Shown here: positions 16,122 through 26,033 of the stretch, piece after piece
Layout of the letters: each line of letters opens with the position of its first letter
Numbering within the stretch: the first letter of the stretch is position 1
From: Actinacidiphila alni
GTDB lineage: Bacteria; Actinomycetota; Actinomycetes; Streptomycetales; Streptomycetaceae
Direction of reading: 5' to 3'
Assembly: GCF_900112845.1 (NCBI RefSeq)
Contig: NZ_FONG01000002.1
Location: forward strand, 434,001-498,000
Length of the DNA: 64,000 nt
The notes under the pieces: model-generated
The model's database searches: none
What the model was told of the DNA's origin: nothing
What the model saw: only the letters and a program-made list of their open reading frames with translations
Made by a program: the position numbers and the translations under genes

Positions 16122-16646
16122 ATGACCACGCCAGTGTGCACCAGCGCCAATACGACGCAGTTCACGGCCTACGTACGGACGAAGGGCCCGACGCTGCTGC
16201 GCACCGCGCGCTCCCTGACCCCCAACCCGTCCGACGCCGAGGACCTGCTCCAGACGGCCCTGACCAAGACCTACCTGGCCTGGGACCGGATCGACGACCA
16301 CCGGGCGATCGACGGATACGTCCGCCGTACGCTCGTGAACACGCGCACGTCCCAGTGGCGCAAGCGCAAGGTCGACGAGTTCAGCACCGACGAGGTGCCC
16401 GAGCCCGCCACGGCCGGGGTCCCCGACCTCACCGAGCAGCAGGCGCAGCGGGACGCGCTGCTGCGCGCCGTCGGCCGGCTGCCGCCGCGCCAGCGGGCCA
16501 TGGTCGTCCTGCGGTACTACGAGGACATGAGCGAGGTGCAGACGGCGGAGGCGCTGGGCGTCTCGGTCGGCACCGTGAAGAGCGCGGTCTCGCGCGCCCT
16601 CGGCAAGCTGCGGGACGATCCGGAGCTGGAGCCGTGCGTGGCGTGA
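16122..16646 (+). CDS. SigE-family ECF RNA polymerase sigma factor
   Basis: The 174-residue protein has the two domains of an ECF sigma factor. Sigma-2 (about 10-80) contains LTPNPSDAEDLLQTALTKTYLAWDRI. Sigma-4 (about 105-165) carries LPPRQRAMVVLRYYEDMSEVQTAEALGVSVGTVKSAVSRAL, with the helix-turn-helix. It belongs to the actinobacterial SigE-like group often lacking a linked anti-sigma factor, and none is visible beside it here. ATG 16122 is chosen over an upstream in-frame ATG (16059) because the family starts near this point. The signal it answers cannot be told from context. Confidence 0.9.
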   Translation: MTTPVCTSANTTQFTAYVRTKGPTLLRTARSLTPNPSDAEDLLQTALTKTYLAWDRIDDHRAIDGYVRRTLVNTRTSQWRKRKVDEFSTDEVPEPATAGVPDLTEQQAQRDALLRAVGRLPPRQRAMVVLRYYEDMSEVQTAEALGVSVGTVKSAVSRALGKLRDDPELEPCVA

Positions 16647-16717
16647 GCGCCCGGCCGGTTCCATGGACGGACCGGGCCGGGCACGAACCGGCCGCAATCC
16701 CGCGCGGGGTAGTGACG

Positions 16718-16729
16718 TACCGATCGGTA
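16718..16729. promoter_or_regulatory. Palindromic operator candidate before acyl-CoA ligase
   Basis: TACCGATCGGTA is a perfect 12-nt palindrome lying 52 bases upstream of the ligase start. Similar ACCGATCGGT-type sites are bound by TetR-family regulators of fatty-acid genes in actinobacteria. No TetR gene is adjacent, so the regulator would act in trans. Confidence 0.4.
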
Positions 16730-16780
16730 TGCACGCAGAATCGCGAGGACATTACCCTCGCGTAGCCGCCGGAGGCCCCT

Positions 16781-18430
<1,650 letters not shown>

Positions 18431-18684
18431 CCCCTCCGCCTCCGGCGCGGCCGCACGACGGGGGGCGCCCCCCGGGGGGGCGGCCGTCCCCGGGGGGGGT
18501 GGGGCGGGTCTGGGCAGTGCCCGGGGGATTGCGGTCTGCGCCGGCGGGGGGCGTGCTCGGCGAGGGCTCGCGGGCAGACCCGTGCCCTTGCGCCGGGCGG
18601 CCGTCGGGACCGCCGGAGCGCCCTTCCGGGCGGCGGGCCGGGAGCGGGCCGCGCTCGTCGGTCGGGTGACCTGCCCGGAGGGCG
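18431..18684. other. Intergenic, extremely G-rich
   Basis: The stretch separates convergent genes (ligase and sensor). It contains several runs of six to eight G or C (18461-18500) able to form strong hairpins or G-quadruplexes, which may serve as a bidirectional transcription stop. No gene is seen. Confidence 0.4.
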
Positions 18685-21600
18685 CTACGCGCCGATCTTG
18701 CCCAGCAGGTCGACGATCCGGGCCTGGACGTCCGTGCTCGTGGAGCGTTCCGCGAGGAAGAGAACGGTCTCGCCCGAGGCGAGGCGCGGGAGTTCGGCCG
18801 GGTCGATGTCGGCGGAGGTGTAGACGACCAGGGGCGTGTTGTTGAGGCGGGCGTTGCCGCGGAGCCAGTCGACGATGCCCTGCCGCCGGCGGCGGATCAG
18901 CATCAGGTCCATCACCACGAGGTTGGGGTGGACCTGCGCCGCCTTCGTCATGGCGTCGGTCTCGGAATCGGCGTGCGAGACCTGCATCCCGCGCCGTTCG
19001 AGGGTCGCCGCGAACGCCTGCGCGATCGGGTCGTGGCTCTCGACGAGCAGCACGCGCGGCGGGTGCTGCTCGCTGTCGCGCGGCGCGAGCGCCTTGAGCA
19101 GGACGGCGGGGTCGGCGCCGTACGCGGCCTCGCGCGTCGCCTGGCCGAGACCGGCGGTCACCAGCACCGGTACGTCGGCCGCCGCGGCGGCCTGCCGCAG
19201 CGACTGGAGCGCCGTCCGCGTGATCGGCCCGGTCAGCGGGTCCACGAACAGCGCGGCCGGCGGCTCCGCGATCTGCGCGTCGACCTCCTCGCGGGAGCGG
19301 ACGATCACCGGCCGGTAGCCGCGGTCGGTCAGCGCCTGCCGGGTCGAGACGTCGGGCTCCGGCCACACCAGCAGTCGGCGCGGCTCGTCGAAGGACTCCT
19401 CCAGGCGGTCGTCGGCGATGTCGGTGACGTCCACCGCGCCGTTCGGGCCGTCCAGCGGCTCCGGGCCCTCGGCCGCGCCCTCCGCGGGCGCGCCTATCGC
19501 GTACGCGCGGCCGTTCGCCTCCCGCGAGCGCTGCACGGGAGCCGGGGCCGGGGCCGGAGCTTGGACCGGACCCGGGCCCTGGCCCTGCTCCGGCATCGGG
19601 CCCTCGGCCGGGACCGGCCGCAGCAGCGCCGTCTCGCGGTCGTCGGTCTCGGGCGCCGCCGCCGACTGCCGGGCCTGGTGCGCGTGGTGTGCCTGCTGCG
19701 CGTCCGGGCGACGGATCGGCAGCTGGCCGCTGTCCGGATCGGCCTGCGGGTGCTGGCGGGCCTGCGTCTCGCCGCCGGGCCCGTGCTGCTCCTGCTGCGT
19801 CTGCTGGGCCTGGGCCTGTTGCTGTTGTTGCTGCTGCTGCGGTGCGGGGACGGGCTGGGGCTGCTGGCCCTGCGGCGGGCTCAGCCGGCGCCTGCGTCCC
19901 GAACCGCTCGCCGTGACCTGCGCGGGCAGGCTCGTCTGGGCCTGCACCGCCTGCGTCTGGGTCTGCGGGTCGCCCTGCTGCTGCCCGAACGGCATGCCCT
20001 GGCCGAGCGTGCGCACGCTTATGGCACGGCCGTGGCTGCTCTGCGACGGATCCTGCTGGCCCTGACCCTGGCCCTGCTGACCCTGGCCCTGCTGACCCTG
20101 GCTCTGGTGACCCTGCTGGCCCTGGTGCGGGCGCACCGGTCCCGCGGCCGAGGCGGCCGGCGCCTGCGGGCTCTGCGGGGCCTGGGGTGTCTGCGGGGCC
20201 GGGGCCGCGGCCGGCTGGGCGGGCCCGGCCGCCGGGGCGGACGGCTGCGGCTGCTGCGGCGCCGCGGGCCACGCGGGCTGCTGCGGCGACTGCTGGACCT
20301 GTCCCGGCGTCGGCCAGCTCTGCGGCTCGGACGGGCGCGGCGGCACGGGCTCCGCCCCGCCGCGCCCGTCCGCCCGCCCGTCCGTCCGGTCCTCCTCCGA
20401 AGCCGCGTGCGGCCCCGCCTCGGGGGTCCCGGCGGCCGGCCAGTGCTGCGGCTCGGGGGCGTGCGCCTGCGGCGGTACGGCGGGGGCGCCGCCGTCGGGT
20501 GCCGCGGGTTCCAGGGCGCGGCGCGCCCTGCGGCCGGTGCCCGCCTCGGGCGCCGGAAGCTGCCGGGGGTCCTGCCTGGGGTCATGCCTCGGATCCCGGT
20601 GCGGGTCCTGCCGGGAATCCTGCCGCGGGTCCTGGCCCGGGCTCGGCTGCACCGGCGGCAGGACATGCGGCAGCGCGTGCGGAATCCGGTCCTGCGGCAA
20701 CTGCGGCAACTGCTGCATCTGCGGCTGCGGAAGGTGCTGCGCCTGGGACAGGCCCGCGGGCCCGTCCTGCGGCAGCGCGGACTGCGGCAGCCCCTCGGCG
20801 GGCAGCCCCGCCTGGGGCAGCGCGAGCTGTCCCGCCCCGCCCTGCGGCCCCTGCGCCGGCTCCTCGGGCCGCGCCCTGCGCGCCCGGCGGCCGGTCGGCT
20901 GGGCGCCCTCGACGGGCGCGATCTCGCGTGCCGGGCCGCCGTTGCCCTGCGGGGTCTCGCCGCCGGGGCGGCGCAGCGCGCGCCGCCGCCCGGTGGGGGC
21001 GGCGTCCTGGTCGGGGGCGACCGGAATCGCCCAGGGCGCGACCGCGGCCCCGCTGCTGTCCTCCGGCGCCTGGCGCGGCCGGGGGGCGCGCGGCCCGTCC
21101 TGACCCGCGCCCGGTGCCGCGTCCGTACCGTCGCCGGGCTCCGCGTCCGTACGCCGGCCGGTGGTGCCGCGCATGCGTTCACCGCTGCCGCGCATCGGCT
21201 CGCTCGGCACCGGCATCACGGTCGTCTCGGACTCCCGCGACCGGTCGGCCGGGTCCGTCCCGCCGCCCGCGTGCGCACCGGCGCCCGTACCCGTACCCAC
21301 GGCCGCGTGCGTACCGGAAGCGGCACCCGCACCGGACCGCGAACCCGTGCCCGTACCCGTACTCGCGTCGGCGGCATTGCGGGCCGCGCCGTCGGAGCCG
21401 TTCTTCTGGCGGGGGCCGCCGCCGTCGACCGGGACCTCCAGGACGTACGCGCTGCCGCCCGGCACCTCGTGGGTCTGGAGCACGCCGCCGTGCCGCTCCA
21501 CGATCCCGCGGGCCAGCGGCAGATGGACGGGGTCGCCGCCGGCGTGCGGGCCGCGGACGTCGATCCGGATGACGTCGCCGCGCTGCGCCGCCGCGACCAC

Positions 21601-22878
21601 GATCGTCGAGTCGCCGGAGTACGCTATGGCGTTGCCCGCCGAGTCCACGCCCGCGACGTCCGCGACGAGGTGCGCGAGGGCCTGCGCCATCCGCTCCGGG
21701 TCCACCGACGCCTCGATCGGCGGCGCGTGCACCGCGAACTGCGCGCGGCCCGGGCCGATCAGCTCGACCGCGCCCTCGACCGCCGCCGTCACGACCTCGT
21801 CGAGCCCGATCGTCTCCCGCCGCAGCTTGTCCTCGCCGCGGTCCAGGCGCTGGAAGGCGAGCACATTGTCGATGAGCGTGGTGATCCGGGCGTAGCCGGC
21901 GGACAGGTGGTGCAGGATCTGGTTGGCCTCGGGCCACAGCTGCCCGGCCGGGTCCGCGGCCAGGCCCGTCAGTTCGCCGCGCAGTTCGGCCAGCGGACCG
22001 CGCAGCGAGGTGTCGAGCAGCGCCCGCAGCTGGAGCGTGCGGGCGGCGAGCGCGTCGTACGCCGAACGGTCGGTGAAGGTCATCACCGCGCCGACCAGTT
22101 GGTCGCCGTCCCGTACCGGCGCCGTCGTCAGGTCCACCGGCACCGCGCGGCCGTCCTTGCGCCACAGCACCTGGCCGCGCACCCGGTGCTTGCGGCCCGA
22201 GCGCAGCGTGTCGGCGAGCGGCGTCTCCTCGTACGGCAGCGGCGAACCGTCCCGGCGCGAGTGGTGCACCAGCGGGTGCAGCTCCTTGCCGCCGAGGTCG
22301 GTCGCCCGGTGGCCGAGGATCTGCGCGGCCGACGGATTGACCAGCACGACCTTGCCCGCCGTGTCCACGCCGACCACGCCCTCGGCCGCCGCGCGCAGGA
22401 TCATCTCCGTCTGGCGCTGCTGGCGGGCGAGTTCCGCCTCGGTGTCGAGGGTGCCGGTCAGGTCGCGGACCACCAGCATCAGCAGCTCGTCACCGGTGTA
22501 GCGGGGCGGCGCGGGCTGCGGGTCGCCGATGTCGCCGTATGCGGTGCGCGGGTCCTCCAGATTGGCGCTGGTGACCTCGACCGGGAATTCCGAACCGTCC
22601 GTGCGCCGCGCGACCATCCGCGTCGGCTTCGTCCGGGTGTCCTCCTCGGCCTCGCGCGCGCTGCGCATCGAACCGGGGATCCGCTTGGAGTCGAACGACG
22701 GCAGCAGGTCCAGCAGCCCGCGCCCCACCAGTGCCGTGCCCGGCGACTCGAAGGTCTCGATCGCTATCGAGTTGGCGTTGACGATCGTGCCGTTGACATC
22801 GACCAGCAGCAGCGCGTCGGGCAGGGCATCGAGTATTGAGGCGAGGCGAGCAGCGCCTCTGGATGGCCTGCTGCTCAC
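18685..22878 (-). CDS. PAS / pseudo-histidine-kinase / receiver-like hybrid protein
   Basis: This is a 1397-residue soluble protein. In order it has PAS (about 12-110), PAS (about 153-270), a DHp-like helix pair (285-345), an ATPase-like domain (375-485), a disordered Pro/Gln-rich linker (about 490-1165) and two receiver-like domains (about 1169-1272 and 1275-1397). The kinase motifs are not canonical. The H-box reads DTSLRGPL (289-296) with no phospho-acceptor His. The N-box region reads LAHLVADVAG without the Asn. The second receiver keeps Asp (D1324 in VVMDLML) but has ES/HDP for the acidic pair and AERS instead of the conserved Lys. It probably works as a scaffold or regulator, not as an active kinase. 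The start is GTG with GGAGG upstream. Confidence 0.85.
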   Translation of the reverse strand: MSSRPSRGAARLASILDALPDALLLVDVNGTIVNANSIAIETFESPGTALVGRGLLDLLPSFDSKRIPGSMRSAREAEEDTRTKPTRMVARRTDGSEFPVEVTSANLEDPRTAYGDIGDPQPAPPRYTGDELLMLVVRDLTGTLDTEAELARQQRQTEMILRAAAEGVVGVDTAGKVVLVNPSAAQILGHRATDLGGKELHPLVHHSRRDGSPLPYEETPLADTLRSGRKHRVRGQVLWRKDGRAVPVDLTTAPVRDGDQLVGAVMTFTDRSAYDALAARTLQLRALLDTSLRGPLAELRGELTGLAADPAGQLWPEANQILHHLSAGYARITTLIDNVLAFQRLDRGEDKLRRETIGLDEVVTAAVEGAVELIGPGRAQFAVHAPPIEASVDPERMAQALAHLVADVAGVDSAGNAIAYSGDSTIVVAAAQRGDVIRIDVRGPHAGGDPVHLPLARGIVERHGGVLQTHEVPGGSAYVLEVPVDGGGPRQKNGSDGAARNAADASTGTGTGSRSGAGAASGTHAAVGTGTGAGAHAGGGTDPADRSRESETTVMPVPSEPMRGSGERMRGTTGRRTDAEPGDGTDAAPGAGQDGPRAPRPRQAPEDSSGAAVAPWAIPVAPDQDAAPTGRRRALRRPGGETPQGNGGPAREIAPVEGAQPTGRRARRARPEEPAQGPQGGAGQLALPQAGLPAEGLPQSALPQDGPAGLSQAQHLPQPQMQQLPQLPQDRIPHALPHVLPPVQPSPGQDPRQDSRQDPHRDPRHDPRQDPRQLPAPEAGTGRRARRALEPAAPDGGAPAVPPQAHAPEPQHWPAAGTPEAGPHAASEEDRTDGRADGRGGAEPVPPRPSEPQSWPTPGQVQQSPQQPAWPAAPQQPQPSAPAAGPAQPAAAPAPQTPQAPQSPQAPAASAAGPVRPHQGQQGHQSQGQQGQGQQGQGQGQQDPSQSSHGRAISVRTLGQGMPFGQQQGDPQTQTQAVQAQTSLPAQVTASGSGRRRRLSPPQGQQPQPVPAPQQQQQQQQAQAQQTQQEQHGPGGETQARQHPQADPDSGQLPIRRPDAQQAHHAHQARQSAAAPETDDRETALLRPVPAEGPMPEQGQGPGPVQAPAPAPAPVQRSREANGRAYAIGAPAEGAAEGPEPLDGPNGAVDVTDIADDRLEESFDEPRRLLVWPEPDVSTRQALTDRGYRPVIVRSREEVDAQIAEPPAALFVDPLTGPITRTALQSLRQAAAAADVPVLVTAGLGQATREAAYGADPAVLLKALAPRDSEQHPPRVLLVESHDPIAQAFAATLERRGMQVSHADSETDAMTKAAQVHPNLVVMDLMLIRRRRQGIVDWLRGNARLNNTPLVVYTSADIDPAELPRLASGETVLFLAERSTSTDVQARIVDLLGKIGA
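19788..20130 (-). repeat. Gln-rich low-complexity tract in the sensor linker
   Basis: The linker codes for long Gln runs. One stretch (near 19805-19845) is nearly all Gln codons, and another (20050-20130) repeats the pattern Q-G-Q-Q-G-Q many times, visible as repeated CTGACCCTGGCCCTG-type DNA. Such tracts vary in length by slippage and are usually disordered. Confidence 0.8.
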
Positions 22879-23172
22879 GAGACGCGTCCTCCCTGTTACC
22901 GCGTTACCGCCTACTGCTTAAACGCTTCTCGCCCGTCCGGACCCTTCGTCCGGCTTCGCGGCCCTGTCACGGGCGGCCCATCTTGCCGCCGCCTCCAGGA
23001 CATGTCACTAGAGCGAGTGTACGGGTCGGGCCCCTCCGTGGAGCCCCGGATCCCCATGTGCCCCTTGGGAGTGGGGTGTTCGGGTGCGCTGTTCGGACCG
23101 GCGCGCGCGGGTGTGTCATACGTCACTGGCGTACGCCCGCGACGCGTGTGCGGGGCGTTTTCGCCGCCCGGG
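22879..23172. other. Intergenic upstream of the sensor gene
   Basis: About 290 bases lie between the start of the sensor gene and the end of the inhibitor pseudogene. The sensor promoter must be here. No operator, RNA or gene was recognised. Confidence 0.4.
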
Positions 23173-23695
23173 TCAGCGGACGGGGCGGACGGCCGTCGCC
23201 GGTCCCGCGGTGCCGGGGCCGGCCGCGCCGGTCGCCCCCGTCGTGGTGTTCGCCCTGTTCACGGCGGGGAGCACCGGGATCATCCGGTCCCAGCGGGCCA
23301 TTTCGCAGCCGTTGGTGCGCCGGTAGTCCTCGTTCACCAGCCGGCCGCGCCACCGGCCGGTGACGTGCGCCGTCTGCGGGCCGCCGTAGATCATCGAGCA
23401 CATCTGCCCCGCGGGCACCGCACCGGCCGGTCCCCCGATCTCCACGAGACGCTCACACGCGGGGTCGCCGTCCGGGGCCTGCTCCGGACCGCACTCCACG
23501 GTGTACGTGCGGGGGCGCCGTCGCGCCCTGCGGGCCGTCCGCGGCGTACGTCACGGTCAGGCGGCTCTCCATCAGCCGCTCGACGGGTGTCGGGCGCGGC
23601 ACTCCCATGGCGCCGGCGCCGCCCGTACCCGCGGCGAGGGCCGCGGCGGCGGTGAGCAGGACGAGGGCGGCGCGGCCTTTCGGGGTCTTTCGCAT
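23173..23695 (-). pseudogene. Subtilisin inhibitor (SSI family), frameshifted
   Basis: Two adjacent frames together encode a complete secreted Streptomyces subtilisin inhibitor-like protein. The first frame gives the signal peptide (MRKTPKGRAALVLLTAAAAL) and the start of the mature part up to RLTVTYAADGPQGAT. The second gives VECGPEQAPDGDPACERL, the reactive-site loop QMCSMIYGG (P1 Met as in SSI) and GRWRGRLVNEDYRRTNGCEM. The break is at a run of five Gs (23511-23515, + strand); removing one restores one open frame with the cysteines in place. It is either a true null mutation or a sequencing error. Functional SSI blocks subtilisin- and trypsin-like proteases outside the cell. Confidence 0.85.
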
Positions 23696-23897
23696 GCCCC
23701 CTTCCCTACCGGCGCGGCGCCGTCCGCCACCGGCAACCCACTCCATCGTGGGCGCGTCGCCGCCCCCGGGCCCGGGCGCGCCCCCCTTACCCCTTTGCCC
23801 TGCCCACCGGCGGCCTTGTACCGTAGTCTGCGATTGGTCGCGGCCCGCACGGCTGTGTCATCATCTGCACACGCGCCCGCTCACGCGGGTATGCACT

Positions 23898-23991
23898 GGA
23901 GGCGTCGCCTAGTCCGGTCTATGGCGCCGCACTGCTAATGCGGTTTGGGTCTTACCGCCCATCGAGGGTTCAAATCCCTCCGCCTCCGCCA
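23898..23991 (+). tRNA. tRNA-Ser(GCU)
   Basis: It is a full class II tRNA with long variable arm. Acceptor GGAGGCG pairs with CGCCTCC. The anticodon loop is CTGCTAA (anticodon GCT) and the T-arm is GAGGGTTCAAATCCCTC. CCA is encoded (23989-23991). A strong hairpin terminator follows. Confidence 0.97.
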
Positions 23992-23999
23992 CCACCCCA

Positions 24000-24029
24000 G
24001 GGAGCCCATGCCGACAGGCATGGGCTCCC
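24000..24029 (+). terminator. Terminator after tRNA-Ser(GCU)
   Basis: GGGAGCCCATGCC pairs perfectly with GGCATGGGCTCCC around the loop GACA. Confidence 0.8.
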
Positions 24030-24142
24030 TGCGTCGTTTCCCCAGGTCACACGGCCTCCCCCTTATGGATTTCACCTCCCGCCGCACCTCATGTAATGTT
24101 GTTCCCGCAACGCCGACCGGCCCAAAACCCCGCGACGCGCTC

Positions 24143-24215
24143 GCACTCGTAGCTCAACGGATAGAGCATCTGACTACGGATCAGAAGGTTGCAGGTTCGA
24201 ATCCTGCCGAGTGCA
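24143..24215 (+). tRNA. tRNA-Arg(ACG)
   Basis: It is a standard 73-nt cloverleaf. Acceptor GCACTCG pairs with CGAGTGC, discriminator A. The anticodon stem TCTGA/TCAGA holds loop CTACGGA (anticodon ACG). The T-arm is GCAGGTTCGAATCCTGC. CCA is not encoded. The A34 is expected to be converted to inosine by TadA, whose gene is at 49157. Confidence 0.97.
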
Positions 24216-24223
24216 CATCCTGC

Positions 24224-24252
24224 AAAGGCCCCCAGATCTTCCGGGGGCCTTT
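24224..24252 (+). terminator. Terminator after tRNA-Arg
   Basis: AAAGGCCCCC is complementary to the downstream GGGGGCCTTT, giving a strong stem directly behind the tRNA with a short T-run. Confidence 0.85.
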
Positions 24253-24289
24253 CGCGTGTTCGCGTGTCTGTGTCCGTATGGCGTGGGGG

Positions 24290-24556
24290 TCAGCCGCGGC
24301 GGGTGAGGACGAAGCGGGTGATCAGGGCCAGGAGGACGCCGGCGACGATGAGGTAGAGGCCGAGGCGGTCCTCGGGGACGTTGGGGGTCCATATGCGCCA
24401 GTCGGACGACGAGTAGGTGTCGGCGGCCAGGTAGTCGCTGTAGACCTTGTGGGTTTTGGTGTTGCGGTCCCTTGCCCACAGCAGGGCGCCCAGGGCGACG
24501 CTCGTCGCGGACACCGAGTACAGGGCGACGGCGAAGCGCGGGGTGGTGCCGGCCAC
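24290..24556 (-). CDS. Small membrane protein, unknown
   Basis: The 88-residue product has two hydrophobic helices (about 8-26 and 64-82), separated by a polar, Tyr/Trp/Ser-rich region (about 30-62), and ends in RRG. The charge pattern suggests both ends in the cytoplasm. No enzyme motif is present. It stands alone downstream of tRNA-Arg on the opposite strand. Function is unknown. Confidence 0.75.
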   Translation of the reverse strand: MAGTTPRFAVALYSVSATSVALGALLWARDRNTKTHKVYSDYLAADTYSSSDWRIWTPNVPEDRLGLYLIVAGVLLALITRFVLTRRG

Positions 24557-24851
24557 GGGGTCTCCTCACGTTGACGGTTCTGTGTTGACGGTACAAGTTG
24601 TTGGCCCCTGGGCGCTGTTGAGGCGGGCGCGGGTGGGCCGGGGCGGGGCGCGAAATCGGTGGAGGCGGGGCGGGGGGCCGGGTTAGCGTGCTGGTGACCG
24701 GGCTTTCCGGGGAGGGTCCGAGGGAGAAGGAGACAGGCCGTTGCACCGCAAGTGAGGTCATCCGGGCGCTGATTGGTTGCGCGTGCGTGCCGTGGACGGC
24801 GTGCCGCGCTGTTTTTCGCTGCGGTTTTCTCACGGGAGACGGTGTTCGTCT

Positions 24852-25127
24852 GTGTCCAGGAACTGGGTGGTCGCGGTCGCGTGGCCGCCGGTCGTCCGTT
24901 GTCAGCAGTGCGGTGGCCTTCCCACCGGCTTTCTCCACGGCCTTCCCCATGGCTTCCCCGCGCGCAAGGCGCGCCGGGTGCGCGTCGACCGGCCCGCGTG
25001 GCAGTCGCCGTACGGTCCGCCGTCCGCGCGCCGGGCGGGCCGGGGACGCTGGGCGCCCGTGCCGGGGGTGACCGGCGCCCGCGCCGTCGTCCGGCGCGGG
25101 TTCCTGTGCGGGAGGTGCGAGAGCTGA
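24852..25127 (+). CDS. Hypothetical protein with two CxxC pairs
   Basis: The frame has strong third-position GC, which supports real coding. The product is about 91 residues, basic and Pro/Arg-rich. It has VVRCQQCGG near the N-terminus and FLCGRCES at the very C-terminus, so it could bind one zinc ion between the two cysteine pairs. GTG 24852 gives this reading; an in-frame ATG at 24777 would add 25 residues of poorer codon use. No family was recognised, and the context (between two minus-strand genes) gives no hint. Confidence 0.5.
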   Translation: MSRNWVVAVAWPPVVRCQQCGGLPTGFLHGLPHGFPARKARRVRVDRPAWQSPYGPPSARRAGRGRWAPVPGVTGARAVVRRGFLCGRCES

Positions 25128-25175
25128 CGGGGCCGTCGGCCCGGGGATGCCCCGGGCCGGCGGGCCCCCGCGGCC

Positions 25176-25871
25176 TCAGCGCGGCGCCGCCGCCTCCAGG
25201 TCGGCGACGCTGCCCGACATGATCGTCCGGATGTGCGCGGTGAGGTGCTCGGCGGGCCAGTCCCACCAGGCCACCGCCAGCAGTCGGGCGACGTCCTCCT
25301 CGTCGTAACGAGTCCTGAGCAGGCGGGCCGGATTGCCGCCGACGACGCCGTAGTCGGGTACGTCGGCGGTCACCAGGGCGCCGGCGCCGATGATCGCGCC
25401 GTGCCCGATACGGACGCCGGGCAGCACAGTGGCGCCGTGCCCGAACCACACGTCGTTGCCGACGACGGTGTCGCCGCGCGAGGGCAGGCCGGTGAGCAGG
25501 TCGAAGTGCGCGGACCAGGAGCCGCCCATGGTGGGGAACGGGAAGGTGGACGGGCCGTCCATACGGTGGTTGGCGCCGTTCATGACGAAGCGGGTGCCCG
25601 TGCCCAGCGCGCAGAATTTGCCGATGACCAGCTTCTCCGGGCCGTAGTGGTAGAGCACATTGCGCGTCTCGAACGCGGTCGGGTCGTCGGGGTCGTCGTA
25701 GTACGAGAACTCCCCGACCTCGATCAGCGGCGACGTCACCAGCGGCTTGAGCAGTACGACGCGCGGCTGGTCGGGCATCGGACGGAGGACCGTCGGGTCG
25801 GCGGGCACGGGGGCGGGCGCGGGTACGGGCACGGCGGTGGTCCTCGTCGGTCGGGGGCGCGAACCGTCCAT
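25176..25871 (-). CDS. Xenobiotic acetyltransferase-like (Vat/CatB, hexapeptide) protein
   Basis: The 231-residue product has a Pro/Arg-rich N-terminal extension (1-35) and then a left-handed beta-helix acyltransferase domain. Features of the Vat/CatB xenobiotic acetyltransferase group are visible: EVGEFSYYDDP, LVIGKFCALGTGTRFVMNGANH with the catalytic His, then TVVGNDVWFGHGATVLPGV, IGHGAIIGAGALVT and DVPDYGVVGGNPARLLR. Known members acetylate chloramphenicol or streptogramin A with acetyl-CoA, but chromosomal relatives often have other substrates. An N-terminal start at M32 (MPDQPRVV) is possible. Confidence 0.85.
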   Translation of the reverse strand: MDGSRPRPTRTTAVPVPAPAPVPADPTVLRPMPDQPRVVLLKPLVTSPLIEVGEFSYYDDPDDPTAFETRNVLYHYGPEKLVIGKFCALGTGTRFVMNGANHRMDGPSTFPFPTMGGSWSAHFDLLTGLPSRGDTVVGNDVWFGHGATVLPGVRIGHGAIIGAGALVTADVPDYGVVGGNPARLLRTRYDEEDVARLLAVAWWDWPAEHLTAHIRTIMSGSVADLEAAAPR

Positions 25872-26033
25872 GATCGCGGGGCGGCGCGGATCGGGACACC
25901 GGTTTACCTCCGGCGGCGACCGGGTGACCGGACGTCCGCGTCGTGGTCGTTGTCAGTGCCGGGCCGTAGCTTCGGCGGACAGGGCCCCGCCTGCCGGGGC
26001 GCGCACGACCGGACAGGACGGGACGGGTACGCG

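Noticed and set aside
18928..22839. A 1303-codon open frame on the plus strand opposite the sensor gene
   Set aside because: It is the antisense shadow of the minus-strand gene, which has PAS and receiver domains. Its translation is Arg/Gly/Ala/Leu-rich with no domain. High GC keeps antisense frames open in Streptomyces.
24688..25071. A 127-codon plus-strand frame in the stretch before the acetyltransferase
   Set aside because: Poor codon bias compared with the overlapping frame ending at 25127, which has high third-position GC.
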